Counted from the stretch's first letter, positions 49,256 through 60,717 are shown. The stretch: 64,000 nt of DNA from Leptoclinus maculatus (GCA_032191485.1 JAVDOI010000005.1:10104931-10168930), one strand, 5' to 3'. Program-made: numbers and translations. The notes: generated by a model not told the origin, from the letters alone.

Positions 49256-49257
<2 letters not shown>

Positions 49258-49331
<74 letters not shown>
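49258..49331 (+). repeat. (TG)n microsatellite abutting the exon 8 acceptor
   Basis: About 74 bp of GT/TG with a single C at 49300. It ends six bases before the AG of exon 8 (49336-49337). The normal pyrimidine-rich and branch-like sequence (TTTCATCTCACCCTTTGTTC) lies upstream of the repeat, not between the repeat and the exon. Confidence 0.97.
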
Positions 49332-49333
<2 letters not shown>

Positions 49334-49337
49334 CCAG

Positions 49338-49465
49338 GTGGCGAGCTTCAGAGCTCATCAGGGACTCTAGATAAAGGGCCGGAAGAGGACGCTGACTGGG
49401 AGGAGGAGAGGGAGATGGAGAGGGCGGCCTGTGAAGGAGAGGACTTCATCCCACCTAAAATCATG
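49338..49465 (+). CDS. nsmf: nsmf exon 8 (residues 394-436), acidic segment
   Basis: The frame reads SGELQSSSGTLDKGPEEDAD, then WEEEREMERAACEGEDF and IPPKIM. It matches the family LQSS..TLD...EDLDW...A.C..E.F.PPK.M pattern. It is strongly acidic between the basic nuclear-signal region and the conserved C-terminal domain. Phase 1 in, phase 0 out; the donor ATG|gtgcgg is weak. The acceptor is preceded by a (TG)n tract. Reading past the donor would add ten residues and a stop. Confidence 0.93.
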
Positions 49466-49578
49466 GTGCGGATCTCCGCAATCAATTTACAAAGTTGATT
49501 TCGAAGTCAACCAAAATATATCCATCATGCAGCCAGGGGTATGAAGGTTTTTTTCTGTGTGTGTCCTATTTTCCACAG
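49466..49578 (+). other. nsmf: nsmf intron 8 (113 bp)
   Basis: GTGCGG to TTTTCCACAG. This is the shortest intron in the gene. Its retention would end the protein after VRISAINLQS. Confidence 0.92.
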
Positions 49579-49662
49579 CTGGTATCCTCCAAGGTCCCAA
49601 AGGCTGAATATGTCCCGAACATCATCCGTAGGGACGACCCCTCCATCATCCCCATTCTTTAT
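49579..49662 (+). CDS. nsmf: nsmf exon 9 (residues 437-464)
   Basis: The frame reads LVSSKVPKAEYVPNIIRRDD and ends PSIIPILY, one of the most conserved blocks of the family. It is 84 bp, phase 0 to phase 0, with acceptor TTCCACAG and donor TAT|gtgagt, both good. Confidence 0.97.
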
Positions 49663-52019
49663 GTGAGTAGCAGCCACCCCTTTGTCTAGGTTTAAGGCAT
49701 TTTCTGCTGTATTGATTCATCTAGTCCTTCATTGTTTGCAAAAAAAACAAAAGCAATATTTTTAGATGGAGGAAAAATGAAAATACCACGTGATATTCTT
49801 ACATCCTTAACCATGAGGGACCAGCTTGGCCTCATAGTGGTGCCAGGGAAAAGGTTGATACCTAGCCACACCCTTTAGACCGGGTGTCAATTAAAATTCA
49901 ACGAGGTCCAGTTAAAAAAGAATTTCCTAATGCAGTACATCCCAATAATGTCTAACTGACATTATGATTTAGTCCCATATAATTGAAGTTGCCTATAGCA
50001 GTTGTATCAACGTCTGTATGTTGTCAACAACTGTCCAATCAAATAAAGAAAGTTTTTGTCAGTTTTAAAATTGATCTGAACTAATTTCAGATAATACATA
50101 CTCTAATAATAAATACATTTTCCTCTCTCATTTCTACATTTAAAACAATTTAATACATAACAAAAAGCTTTTAAAAAATGAATTTAACTGTATTGTCCAT
50201 GCCCTGCCGCTTTAAATTGAGTTGGTAAATCCTCTCACGTGATGCTACTCACCATTCTTTGCATTATTTTCCGAAACGCCAGAGGGCATACAAACAAAAT
50301 GAACTGTGAAGAATCACGAAGACCACTTGCGAAGCCGTCACGCAAGCCATGATTGTCATCCGTACGATTTATCTGTTGCAATCATCAAACTACGAGTTAA
50401 ACGGCGTTTAAATGCCGTGGATACCTCAGATTTTACTGAATAGCTGAGGTGAAAGTGAATAAAAATTGCAAGTAGAGACAGCATTGTTTTTTTCCAGTTT
50501 GACAAACAGAAGCGAAGACCAACTTTAGCCCAGTGAGTGATGAATTCATTCAGTCAAGAAGGCAGGGTTCATTTTCGTCTGAGTGAAGAAGAACACTGTC
50601 AGTCACTCTCGTGAGATGGTGTCTGTCTGAAGAGATGTACAGACTCATTGGCTTTGATGGTCTGCTAAGTGGCACCCTGTTCTTTGTCTGTTCAGATGGA
50701 AATATAAAGACAATCTGTTGCTAGAGTTTTTCTCCAGGAAAGAGAACAGAGCACTTGGCCTTTTTTAGTGAGATGCAAAATCCTCTTGAGCATTGCCAAA
50801 CTCATAATGAAGTTATTATATCATTATCATTCTAGGGCAGTGGTGTACCAATGTTTCTAGCCATGCTAAAGATGGTAATGTCGGTCTCTTGGTTCAGTCC
50901 AGACTGAAATGTCTCAACAACCATTTGATGAATTGCCATCAAATTTGGTAGAGAAATTCATGGTCGCCAGATACCAATACTTTGGTTTATGATGAAATAC
51001 CTCAAAAATACCTCCAAAACTAATCACAATCCCATCAGCCTCAGCTGTACTTGGAACAAATAAGCAAATGCTAGTATGTTGACAAACATAAAATAAGACA
51101 CTTAAAATAAGATCATGAACGCGGTAAACATTAAACCTGCTAAATATCTGCATGTTAGTATTTAGGTCAGAGCAGAAATGTGACTAAGCTCAGCATCACA
51201 CAGTCACTAGCATGGCTTTAGACTCTTAGGGCAACTTCCTATCCCTGAAAGAATATTAGGAAAACATAAGAATATTAGTTTAATTGTAAAGTATAAATAA
51301 TATGTGTTAATTGCAGAGTAAACCACGGTATTGACCAGTTGAATTATTACACAAAATGATTGTACTGTAAGTCAATATTGCACAAGATATAATTTATAGG
51401 ATTGTAGCTGTCGACAGGGGTAAAAAATAAAAAACATATGTTGTATATGAATACTTTTCAAATCAACACATCTACCATTTTCTAGAGTTTCTAGATATAT
51501 TTCAGTTAAGTTCAGCAACCTGTATAGTATTATATACAGTATTAAACAATATGTAATGCAACCAAACGGTCAGCTGGTTGTGTCAGTACCAATGTAGCCT
51601 CGCTGTTGGAGGGTTTTGTTACCCACTCCCACTCCCTGCTTATTGGTTTGGGATGGCACTTTATATGGCGGACCCTCCATGAAACCGTGCGGTGTGGAAG
51701 TGGGTAGAGGGAGATTGTAGGGTCAGGGTGTGATTGGACGTTAGGATCCACTGTTCTAGGAAATAGGGATGTAATGTTGATGATTGAGGGAAATAAGTTA
51801 ATTCTGCTGTTGTTGTAAGTCACTCTTCAAAAAGCTAATGTACTGTAATTGTGAAAGAGTAAAATCCGAACTCGTAGAATAATGTCTAAATTATATCTGA
51901 TTAATGGCTGTAAATGAACAAACCTGTGTAGAAAATAAACAGTTTCATTCAATTTGATTCAGTTTCTGGTCAGTAGGGTTCAATTAAATAATAATTCTGT
52001 TTTAATCTTCCCTTTAAAG
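49663..52019 (+). other. nsmf: nsmf intron 9 (2.36 kb)
   Basis: GTGAGT to CCTTTAAAG. AT-rich, with no coding exon or clear element that I can name. Confidence 0.85.
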
Positions 52020-52053
52020 GACCATGAACATGCCACGTTTGACGACATCCTCG
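52020..52053 (+). CDS. nsmf: nsmf exon 10 (residues 465-476), 34-bp small exon
   Basis: The frame reads DHEHATFDDIL and one base of Glu476. It matches the family DHEHATFEDILEEIE. The acceptor TTTAAAG is unusual but is preceded by TTTTAATCTTCCCTTTAAAG; the donor is G|gtgagt. The exon is required to join Y464 to E476 in frame. Confidence 0.95.
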
Positions 52054-52322
52054 GTGAGTGTGACATCTGTTTTTTTTTTTCTTTTTATTATTAGCTCTCA
52101 TGTGAAAATGACTCTCCCAGTGTAAAAGTCGAAAAGATGAGGGTGGAATAAGTTTCAGCTTGCTGGAGGGCAGAGATGACTCATTGTTTTTGTACTCGCG
52201 CGTGTGTGTGTGTGTGTGTGTCTGGATAGACAGCCAATTTATGTGTCTCATCATTACGGCTGAGTGGGAAAAGTGACACCTTTCTCTCTCTCTCTCTTTC
52301 TCCTTGCTTGTCCCTTGCCCAG
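52054..52322 (+). other. nsmf: nsmf intron 10 (269 bp)
   Basis: GTGAGT to CCCTTGCCCAG. It contains a poly-T run, a (GT)n run at about 52200-52221 and a strong CTCTCTCT pyrimidine tract before exon 11. Confidence 0.92.
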
Positions 52323-52393
52323 AGGAGATCGAGAAGAAGCTGACTGCCTACAGGAAAGGCTGTAAAATCTGGAACATGCTCATTTTCTGTCAG
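52323..52393 (+). CDS. nsmf: nsmf exon 11 (residues 476-499)
   Basis: The frame reads EEIEKKLTAYRKGCKIWNML and ends IFCQ. It matches family EEIERKL..Y.KG.KIW.MLIFCQ. It enters at phase 1 and leaves at phase 0; the donor CAG|gtgagt is strong. A 5.3-kb hAT element lies 118 bp downstream in the next intron. Confidence 0.97.
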
Positions 52394-52585
52394 GTGAGTG
52401 ACAGCAAAGACGGGGCAATATTATGACGTCATTGACACGTTGTCCTATGAATTAGACTTGGCTCTCAATAAATCAGATTACTTCTGTCTAACTAGTAGTT
52501 ATGGATTAAGGCAGGGGTGTCCAAACTTTTTTCACTGAGGGCCACATACAGAAAAATATACCAAGGGCTGGGCCACTCACTAGAG

Positions 52586-55500
52586 GTTATGCGTAACGGA
52601 TTCCATACGTAACGGGTTCCACAGGTAACGGGATCCACGCGTAACAGATTCCACGCGTAACGGGTTCCAAGCGTAACGGGATTCACGCGTAACAGATTCC
52701 ACGCGTAACGGGTTCCACGCGTAACGGGTTCCACAGGTAACGGGTTCCACGCGTAACAGGTTCCACGCGTAACGGGTTCCACGCGTAACGTGTTCCACGC
52801 GTAATGGGTTCCACGCGTAACAGGTTCCACGGGTGACGGGTTCCAAGCATAACGGATTCCGTGCGTAACGGATTCTGTGCGTAACGGGTTCCACAGGTAA
52901 CGGATTCCACGCGTAACGGGTTCTACGCGTAACGGATTCCACGCGTAACGGGTTCTACGCGTAACGGATTCCACGCGTAACGGATTCCAAGCGTAACGGG
53001 TTCCACAGGTAACGGGTTCCACGCGTAACAGGTTCCACGCGTAACGGATTCCGTGCGTAACGGATTCTGTGCGTAACGGGTTCCACAGGTAACGGATTCC
53101 ATGCGTAACGGGTTCCACAGGTAACGGGTTCCACGCGTAACGAGTTCCACGCGTAACGGGTTCCACGGGTAACGGGTTCCACGCGTAACGGGTTCCACGC
53201 GTAACGGGTTCCACGCGTAACGGATTCCACGCGTAACGGGTTCCGCGCAAAAAAGGTTCCACGCGTAACGGGTTCCACGCGTAACGGGTTCCACGCGTAA
53301 CGGGTTCAACGGGTAACGGGTTCCAAGCGTTAAGGATTCCACACGTAACGGGTTCCACGCGTAACGGGTTCCACAGGTAACGGGTTCCACGCGTAACGGA
53401 TTCCACCCGTAACGGGTTCCACGCGTAACGGGTTCCACGGGTAACGGGTTCCGCGGGTAACGGGGTTCCGCGTATAACGGATTCCACGCGTAACGGGTTC
53501 CACGCGTAGCGGGTTCCACGCGTAACGGGTTCCACGGGTAACGGGTTCCAAGCGTAACGGATTCCAAGCGTAACGGATTCCGTGCGTAACGGATTCTGTG
53601 CGTAACGGGTTCCACAGGTAACGGATTCCATGCGTAACGGGTTCCACAGGTAACGGGTTCCACGCGTAACAGGTTCCACGCGTAACGGATTCCAAGCGTA
53701 ACGGGTTCCACGCGTAACGGGTTCCACGCGTAATGGGTTCCAAGCGTAACGGGTTCCACGCGTAACGGATTCCATGCGTAACGGGTTCCACAGGTAACGG
53801 GTTCCACGCGTAACAGGTTCCACGCGTAACGGATTCCAAGCGTAACGGGTTCCAAGCGTAACGGGTTCCACGCGTAACGGATTCCACGCGTAACGGGTTC
53901 TGCGCGTAACGGGTTCCGCGCGTAACGGGTTCCGCGCGTAACGGGTTCCGCGCGTAACGGGTTCCGCGCGTAACGGGTTCCGCGCGTAACGGGTTCCACG
54001 CGTAACGGGTTCCACGCGTAACGGGTTCCACGCGTAACGGGTTCCACGCGTAACGGGTTCCAAGCGTTAAGGATTCCACACGTAACGGGTTCCACGCGTA
54101 ACGGGTTCCACAGGTAACGGGTTCCGCGCGTAACGGGTTCCGCGCGTAACGGGTTCCGCGCGTAACGGGTTCCGCGCGTAACGGGTTCTGTGCGTAACGG
54201 GTTCTGTGCGTAACGGGTTCCACGCGTAACGGGTTCCGCGCGTAACGGGTTCCGCGCATAAAAGGTTCCACGCGTAACGGGTTCCACGCGTAACGGGTTC
54301 CACAGGTAACGGGTTCCACGCATAACGGATTCCACCCGTAACGGGTTCCACGCGTAACGGGTTCCACGCGTAACGGGTTCCACGGGTAACGGGTTCCGCG
54401 GGTAACGGGGTTCCGCGCATAAAGGATTCCACGCGTAACGGGTTCCACGCGTAGCGGGTTCCACGCGTAACGGGTTCCACGGGTAACGGGTTCCAAGCGT
54501 AACGGGTTCCAAGCGTAACGGATTCCAAGCGTAACGGATTCCGTGCGTAACGGGTTCCGCGCGTAACGGGTTCCGCGCGTAACGGGTTCCGCGCATAAAA
54601 GGTTCCACGCGTAACGGGTTCCACGCGTAACGGGTTCCACGCGTAACGGGTTCCACGCGTAACGGGTTCCACAGGTAACGGGTTCCACGCGTAACAGGTT
54701 CCACGCGTAACGGATTCCAAGCGTAACGGGTTCCACGCGTAACGGGTTCCAAGCGTAACGGGTTCCACGCGTAACGGATTCCACGCGTAACGGGTTCTGC
54801 GCATAAAAGGTTCCACGCGTAACGGGTTCCACGCGTAACGGGTTCCACGCGTAACGGGTTCCAAGCGTTAAGGATTCCACACGTAACGGGTTCCACGCGT
54901 AACGGGTTCCACAGGTAACGGGTTCCACGCATAACGGATTCCAAGCGTAACGGGTTCCACGCGTAACGGGTTCCAAGCGTAACGGGTTCCACGCGTAACG
55001 GATTCCACGCGTAACGGGTTCTGCGCATAAAAGGTTCCACGCGTAACGGGTTCCACGCGTAACGGGTTCCACGCGTAACGGGTTCCATGCGTAACGGGTT
55101 CCACGGGTAACGGGTTCCAAGCGTTAAGGATTCCACACGTAACGGGTTCCACGCGTAACGGGTTCCACAGCTAACGGGTTCCATGCATAACGGATTCCAC
55201 CCGTAACGGATTCTGTGCGTAACGGGTTCCACAGGTAACGGATTCCATGCGTAACGGGTTCCACAGGTAACGGGTTCCACGCGTAACGAGTTCCACGCGT
55301 AACGGGTTCCACGGGTAACGGGTTCCACGGGTAACGGGTTCCACGCGTAACGGGTTCCACGCGTAACGGGTTTCACGCGTAACGGGTTCCACGGGTGACG
55401 GGTTCCAAGCGTAACGGATTCCGCGCGTAACGGATTCCGTGCGTAACGGATTCCGTGCGTAACGGATTCTGTGCGTAACAGGTTCCACGCGTAACGGGTT

Positions 55501-57078
55501 CCACAGGTAACGGGTTCCACGCGTAACGGGTTCCACGCGTAACGGGTTCCAAGCGTAACGGGTTCCACGCTTAATGGGTTCCAAGCGTAACGGGTTCCAA
55601 GCGTAACGGGTTCCACGCGTAACGGGTTCTACGCGTAACGGATTCCACGCGTAACGGGTTCCACGCGTAACGGATTCCGCGCGTAACGGATTCCGCGCGT
55701 AACGGATTCCGCGCGTAACGGATTCCGCGCGTAACGGGTTCCGTGCGTAACGGGTTCCACAGGTAACGGGTTCCACGCGTAACGGGTTCCACGCGTAACG
55801 GGTTCCACGCGTAACGGGTTCCACGCGTAACGGGTTCCACGCGTAACGGGTTCCACGGGTGACGGGTTCCAAGCGTAACGGATTCCGCGCGTAACGGATT
55901 CCGCGCGTAACGGATTCTGTGCGTAACGGGTTCCACAGGTAACGGATTCCACGCGTAACGGGTTCTACGCGTAACGGATTCCGTGCGTAACGGATTCCGT
56001 GCGTAACGGATTCCGTGCGTAACGGATTCCGTGCGTAACGGGTTCCACGCGTAACGGGTTCCACAGGTAACAGGTTCCACGCGTAACAGGTTCTAAGCGT
56101 AACAGGTTCCACGCATAACGGGTTCCAAGCGTAACGGGTTCCACGCGTAACGGGTTCCACGCGTAACGGGTTCCACGCGTAACGGGTTCCACGCGTAACG
56201 GATTCCACACGTAACAGGTTCCACGCGTAACGGGTTCTACGCGTAACAGATTCCGTGCGTAACGGATTCCGTGCGTAACGGATTCCGTGCGTAACGGATT
56301 CCGTGCGTAACGGATTCCGCGTGTAACGCGTTCCGCGCGTAACGGGTTCCGCGCGTAACAGGCTCCACGCGTAACGAGTTCCACGCGTAACGGGTTCCGC
56401 GGGTAACGGGTTCCGCGGGTAACGGGTTCCGCCTGTAACGGATTCCGCGCGTAACGGGTTCCGCGCGTAACGGGTTCCACAGGTAACAGGTTCCACGCGT
56501 AACAGGTTCTAAGCGTAACAGGTTCCACGCATAACGGGTTCCAAGCGTAACGGGTTCCACGCGTAACGGGTTCCACGCGTAACGGGTTCCACGCGTAACG
56601 GGTTCCACGCGTAACGGATTCCACACGTAACAGGTTCCACGCGTAACGGGTTCTACGCGTAACAGATTCCGTGCGTAACGGATTCCGTGCGTAACGGATT
56701 CCGTGCGTAACGGATTCCGTGCGTAACGGATTCCGTGCGTAACGGATTCCGCGCGTAACGCGTTCCGCGCGTAACGGGTTCCGCGCGTAACAGGCTCCAC
56801 GCGTAACGAGTTCCACGCGTAACGGGTTCCGCGGGTAACGGGTTCCGCGGGTAACGGGTTCCGCCTGTAACGGATTCCGCGCGTAACGGGTTCCGCGCGT
56901 AACGGGTTCCGCGCGTAACGGGTTCCGCGCGTAACGGGTTCCGCGCGTAACGGGTTCCACGCGTAACGGGTTCCACGCGTAACAGGTTCCACGCGTAACG
57001 GGTTCCAAGCGTAACGGATTCCGCGCGTAACAGATTCCGCGCGTAACGGGTTCCACAGGTTCCATGCGTAACTGGTTC
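52586..57078 (+). repeat. 16-bp CpG-dense minisatellite, about 280 copies
   Basis: The unit TAACGGGTTCCACGCG varies at a few positions (GGGTTCC/GGATTCC; ACGCG, AAGCG, ACAGG, ACGGG, GCGCG, GTGCG). Each consensus unit carries three CpGs. Since 16 leaves remainder 1 on division by 3 and the minus strand has no stop in any phase, all three minus frames stay open for hundreds of codons (up to 897) as a 16-residue peptide EPVTRGTRYAWNPLRV. These are arithmetic artefacts. Higher-order structure is visible: 56061 onward recurs at 56477, an offset of 416 bp (26 units). Confidence 0.97.
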
Positions 57079-57604
57079 ATCACATATGAATAGCATCACA
57101 CATTAGGCCTGTGTATATTTATGTATGAAATAATAAAACTAAGAATACTTTCATAATATGCCTTTTAAATAAAATAAATTGGATATTTAATGTTTTTTTT
57201 TTTTTTTTTAACAAATGGACATCTACTGTCATAGCCTGGCTAACTGTGAACTATATTATCTGCCAGTAATTGATATGGCATTATGACATTCACATTGAGA
57301 AGATAGAGCATAACTTTACAGTGCAAGATTAGATGGTCAGACGTCTCTTGATAAGGTTATCATGAACATACAAGCTCCCAATCTCCCTCTTCCTATAGCT
57401 AGCTACTCGACTGATAAGTTAACTTGCTAAACACTGGCTATGCACTAGCCTAGACAGCATGCTAGCGTCATTAGCATGTTAGCATCGATCGCTAGCTTGA
57501 TATTATAACCATCATCACCATGTACAATAGGCTATGTAGAGACAGGAGGGACAGACGGTTCCGGACCGGGCGTGTCACCTGGTGGGGGGGAGAGCGGCAG
57601 CAGA

Positions 57605-57695
57605 AGGAAGTGACACCACACAAACAGCAGTTCACCGCTTGCTGCCGGTTCTTGTGTTAAAAATGTCCGTTTAATAATAAAAAATAAATAAATTA
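57605..57695 (+). mobile_element. Fragment of the TAGTGCTGGGCAA hAT-like family nested in another hAT element
   Basis: CACACAAACAGCAGTTCACC, then GGTTCTTGTGTTAAAAATGT and CCGTTTAATAATAAA match 20410-20480 with few changes. No terminus is present. Confidence 0.7.
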
Positions 57696-58711
57696 AAAAA
57701 AGTTTCAAGTGTGGGCCATATTCCATTATATTTTTAGAATTTGCTGCGGGCCAATTCAAAATGGACCACGGGCCGCAATTGGCCCGCGGGCCGTAGTTTG
57801 GACACCCCTGGATTAAGGGATAGACTCATATCAGCTGCTAAATATACCAATATGTTTTATGTATTCATTTGTGACAAATATTTGCATTTGGCAGCTGAAA
57901 TAAGAAACAAATCCATTCCATTAGCTTTAGCTTTTAACAGGCCAACGTATAACATGTAGGCCTCTTGTTTTACAGCGGTAAACTGGTAGTGATGTTAGGG
58001 GAGTCAGGAGGATTGTGATTGGCTGATGTCATGGGTGAGGTGGTGGTGACAACACCACTGTCATGCAAAGTGACACAAAATAAAACATACAAAAATATTA
58101 TTATTAATTAATTATAAAAAAATCCCATTATGAAATAAATAAAACAGATTTTTACAAAGGGGATTTTTTAAATAAAAATGCCTCTTGTGAAATCAAAATT
58201 AATTATAAAACAGTTATTGTAAAAATAGGAAATATCAAATAACATTTCATCATAATGAGCTGAGTTGTAATAATATCTTTGTTGATGTGATTCCCACCTG
58301 CATGCTGCTCTCATTCACAGTCCTGATGAATAAAGTAACACGTCTCCTGCTGCCTTGATGACATATATAAGGCATAATTGATATCAAATAACAGCCAAAT
58401 GCAACGGCCCCTTATTCGTTGATACTGTCATTTCCCTATTTCTCAATTTATTTTCGCAGAATGTGACAACTCCCCTGAGTTGATTGGAGGATTTTTCAGA
58501 TCACCTGTTGTGCAGGGTGTGGGGACTGGCTGCTCATTAAGAATTGACAGCAGCTTGGTGCATTTCCCCTCTAGGCCAATCAGGGTGTGACATCGCTTTT
58601 CTTCTAAGGCTAAAGAGAGGTGGGGGATTGTACACCCAGGATGATCTGATCCTTCCTTAATGTAATGTAGAGCTTGATTTAGCAGAATCAGCCAGACACT
58701 TTGGTCTTTAG

Positions 58712-59367
58712 CAGTGGCGGCTGGCCAATAGAGGGCGCTCTTTGAGCCACAAACAAATAAAAGATGTATATATTTTAGTTTTTGAAATATGGAATGCACC
58801 CAGTAATATTTGTAAAATATGATATCTGCGCAAAATATATACTTTTCCTCCACGTCCTCTCCGCCTGTCTGCATGTCTCAGCTGGCTGGGGCGCTGGAGA
58901 ATCTGCCCACAGGAGGCGGGTCTATGAAGCAGTTTAGCCAATTGCTGATTATTAAAGATATAAATGTGTGACATACAATTTAGCCAATTAGCGTCCTCAA
59001 ATACATTCAGCTTGAGGCAGAATTTGTTCTGCCCCAAGCTGCGCGTTCTCGTCAGGAGTAGTCTCTACAGGCGAGCGCGAGCACTACTCCTCCAAGACCC
59101 GTTTGAGAGGAGAACTTTTGTGGAGAAACTACAGCTGAAAGAGCTGATATCAGATCAACCTGACCTCACAATCAGACAGCAGACTAGCAGGAAAGGGAAG
59201 CAGTACATGCAAAGCTTCTCTAGTAGCTGTACACCAGACAGGTTTGGCTAGCTGGATGCAGTCATGCTAATGCCTTAAAACAACAGGGACAGATCCAGCA
59301 TGGACAGTTACGGGAGTGAGGGACATGAAGCACCTGCCTGAGAAATGGATATATAGTTATAAATAAA

Positions 59368-59424
<57 letters not shown>

Positions 59425-59718
59425 TTTATATTATAGTGAATATTATTATATGATATATATATTATTATATGATATATATATTATTATATTATACTGAATT
59501 GCTTGTGAGGGTGACAAAAATATGATGTCCTGAAGTGTTTGTTTAAGTGTTATTTACTGCTTTTTTCATGTTGGAATAAATGTAAATATTTAACTGCAAA
59601 GTAGTAATGCGTGTTTGATACCTTAATTTCTTTTGCATTAAATCATTCTGAGATGTTTGCTGAAATTGATTGGATGTGGCACAGCCCTACCTAGAAACTT
59701 TTCCACCAGCCGCCACTG
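58712..59718 (-). mobile_element. Non-autonomous hAT-like element, full inverted copy (intron 11)
   Basis: This is the reverse-oriented partner of 41580-42522. It starts CAGTGGCGGCTGGCCAATAG and ends CCACCAGCCGCCACTG. Flanks GTCTTTAG and GTCATTAG match at 7 of 8 bases. It is 1007 bp long because of an expanded (AT)n run at about 59378-59413. Short frames inside are non-coding. Confidence 0.9.
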
Positions 59719-60637
59719 GTCATTAGGCTCTTTAAGGCTTCTTTGTTTGTTCTTTGTTAGCTGATTTTGACCATTCTGATCCGCTCTTGTCTTAAAAGTA
59801 AGCTAATTATGAAATACTCCCTTTTCAGTGCTTGTACATGTGGGTATCTGGAGTGCCGACCCTCACACCGGCCCGGGCCAATCATGAGTCGAGCACCTAG
59901 CGGCTACTTTAGCACCACCGAAGCTGTTTGGCTAGAAAGACACAAACAACTAACCATGACATCTCTAAAATATATTTATGATCAAAGTGACTTGTGTTCT
60001 CTCGTACAATATCCCGAGGCTCCGGTTCCGTCACTCAGACCAGCTGTCAATCATGATGTCTATTCTTTTTTTTATAGCATCACATAACTAATTAAAACCA
60101 AACTTATCAGAAAAGTGAACATTTGAACTTACATCAGAGCTACCTAAAATGACAGAAACCGTCTTTGGGAAAAACGTATTCAACATGCACTTAGTTTGGC
60201 CCATGTCCCATCCGCTAACAACTTCTATTAAGGAGACATTTTTTTCATTGTGAAGGCACTTGTGAGATTCCTTTATAAATAAATATTTCTGTATTATGTG
60301 GTTGCGTCATCCAGATCAGCTGAAATCTGGGGAATCAGTACCGGCTCATTCTTATGCACATGGAAGTGAAATTGCTGATGGATCTCAGTGATGAACTGAT
60401 ATGTTACTCACACACTTGGGGTTCATGATATCAGAGCATAACAGCTCTTTCTTTTTTTTTTCTATGTTAAAGTTTTGATTTTCTGGTGTAATTTTTTTAA
60501 AACTCCTCTCTGGTCAAAAGTGTTTTGGGATTCAAAACAGTCAGTTCTTCAGACTATTTTAATTCTACTGCACATGAAGGAATGAGGTGACTTTCATACC
60601 CAACACAATCCATAGTAACACAAGCACCTTTCCACAG

Positions 60638-60717
60638 GGAGGTCCAGGCCATCTGTACCTGCTGAAGAACAAAGTGGCCACCTTTGCAAAGGTGGAGAAG
60701 GAAGAAGACATGATCCA
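60638..60717 (+). CDS. nsmf: nsmf exon 12 (residues 500-526)
   Basis: The frame reads GGPGHLYLLKNKVATFAKVE and ends KEEDMI plus CA of Gln526. It matches family GGPGHLYLLKNKVATFAKVEKEEDMI almost exactly. Acceptor CTTTCCACAG, donor CA|gtaaga. Phase 0 in, phase 2 out. Confidence 0.97.

Larger units (their letters stand above)
48359..49337 (+). other. nsmf: nsmf intron 7 (979 bp)
   Basis: GTGAGT to GAGCCAG. It contains a SINE (48414-48627) and ends in a (TG)n tract that lies against the exon 8 acceptor. Confidence 0.9.
52512..57810 (+). mobile_element. 5.3-kb hAT-type element with perfect 8-bp target duplication
   Basis: The ends are CAGGGGTGTCCAAACT and AGTTTGGACACCCCTG, a perfect 16-bp inverted repeat. 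The flanks are GATTAAGG on both sides, a perfect 8-bp target-site duplication. Inside are about 75 bp of left end, about 4.5 kb of 16-bp minisatellite (52586-57078), about 530 bp of AT-rich sequence, a fragment of another hAT-like family (57605-57695), and a GC-rich right end (GGGCCGCAATTGGCCCGCGG). There is no transposase. The perfect flanking duplication suggests a fairly recent insertion. Confidence 0.93.
52394..60637 (+). other. nsmf: nsmf intron 11 (8.2 kb), mostly transposon
   Basis: GTGAGT to TTTCCACAG. About 6.3 kb of its 8.2 kb is two hAT-type insertions (52512-57810 and 58712-59718). The rest (57811-58711 and 59719-60637) is AT-rich with no coding exon seen. Confidence 0.9.

Noticed and set aside
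52492..57099. Many long minus-strand open frames (up to 897 codons) with an EPVTRGTRYAWNPLRV-type peptide
   Set aside because: They come from a 16-bp tandem repeat without stops on that strand. All three frames give the same peptide, and the array lies inside a transposon.
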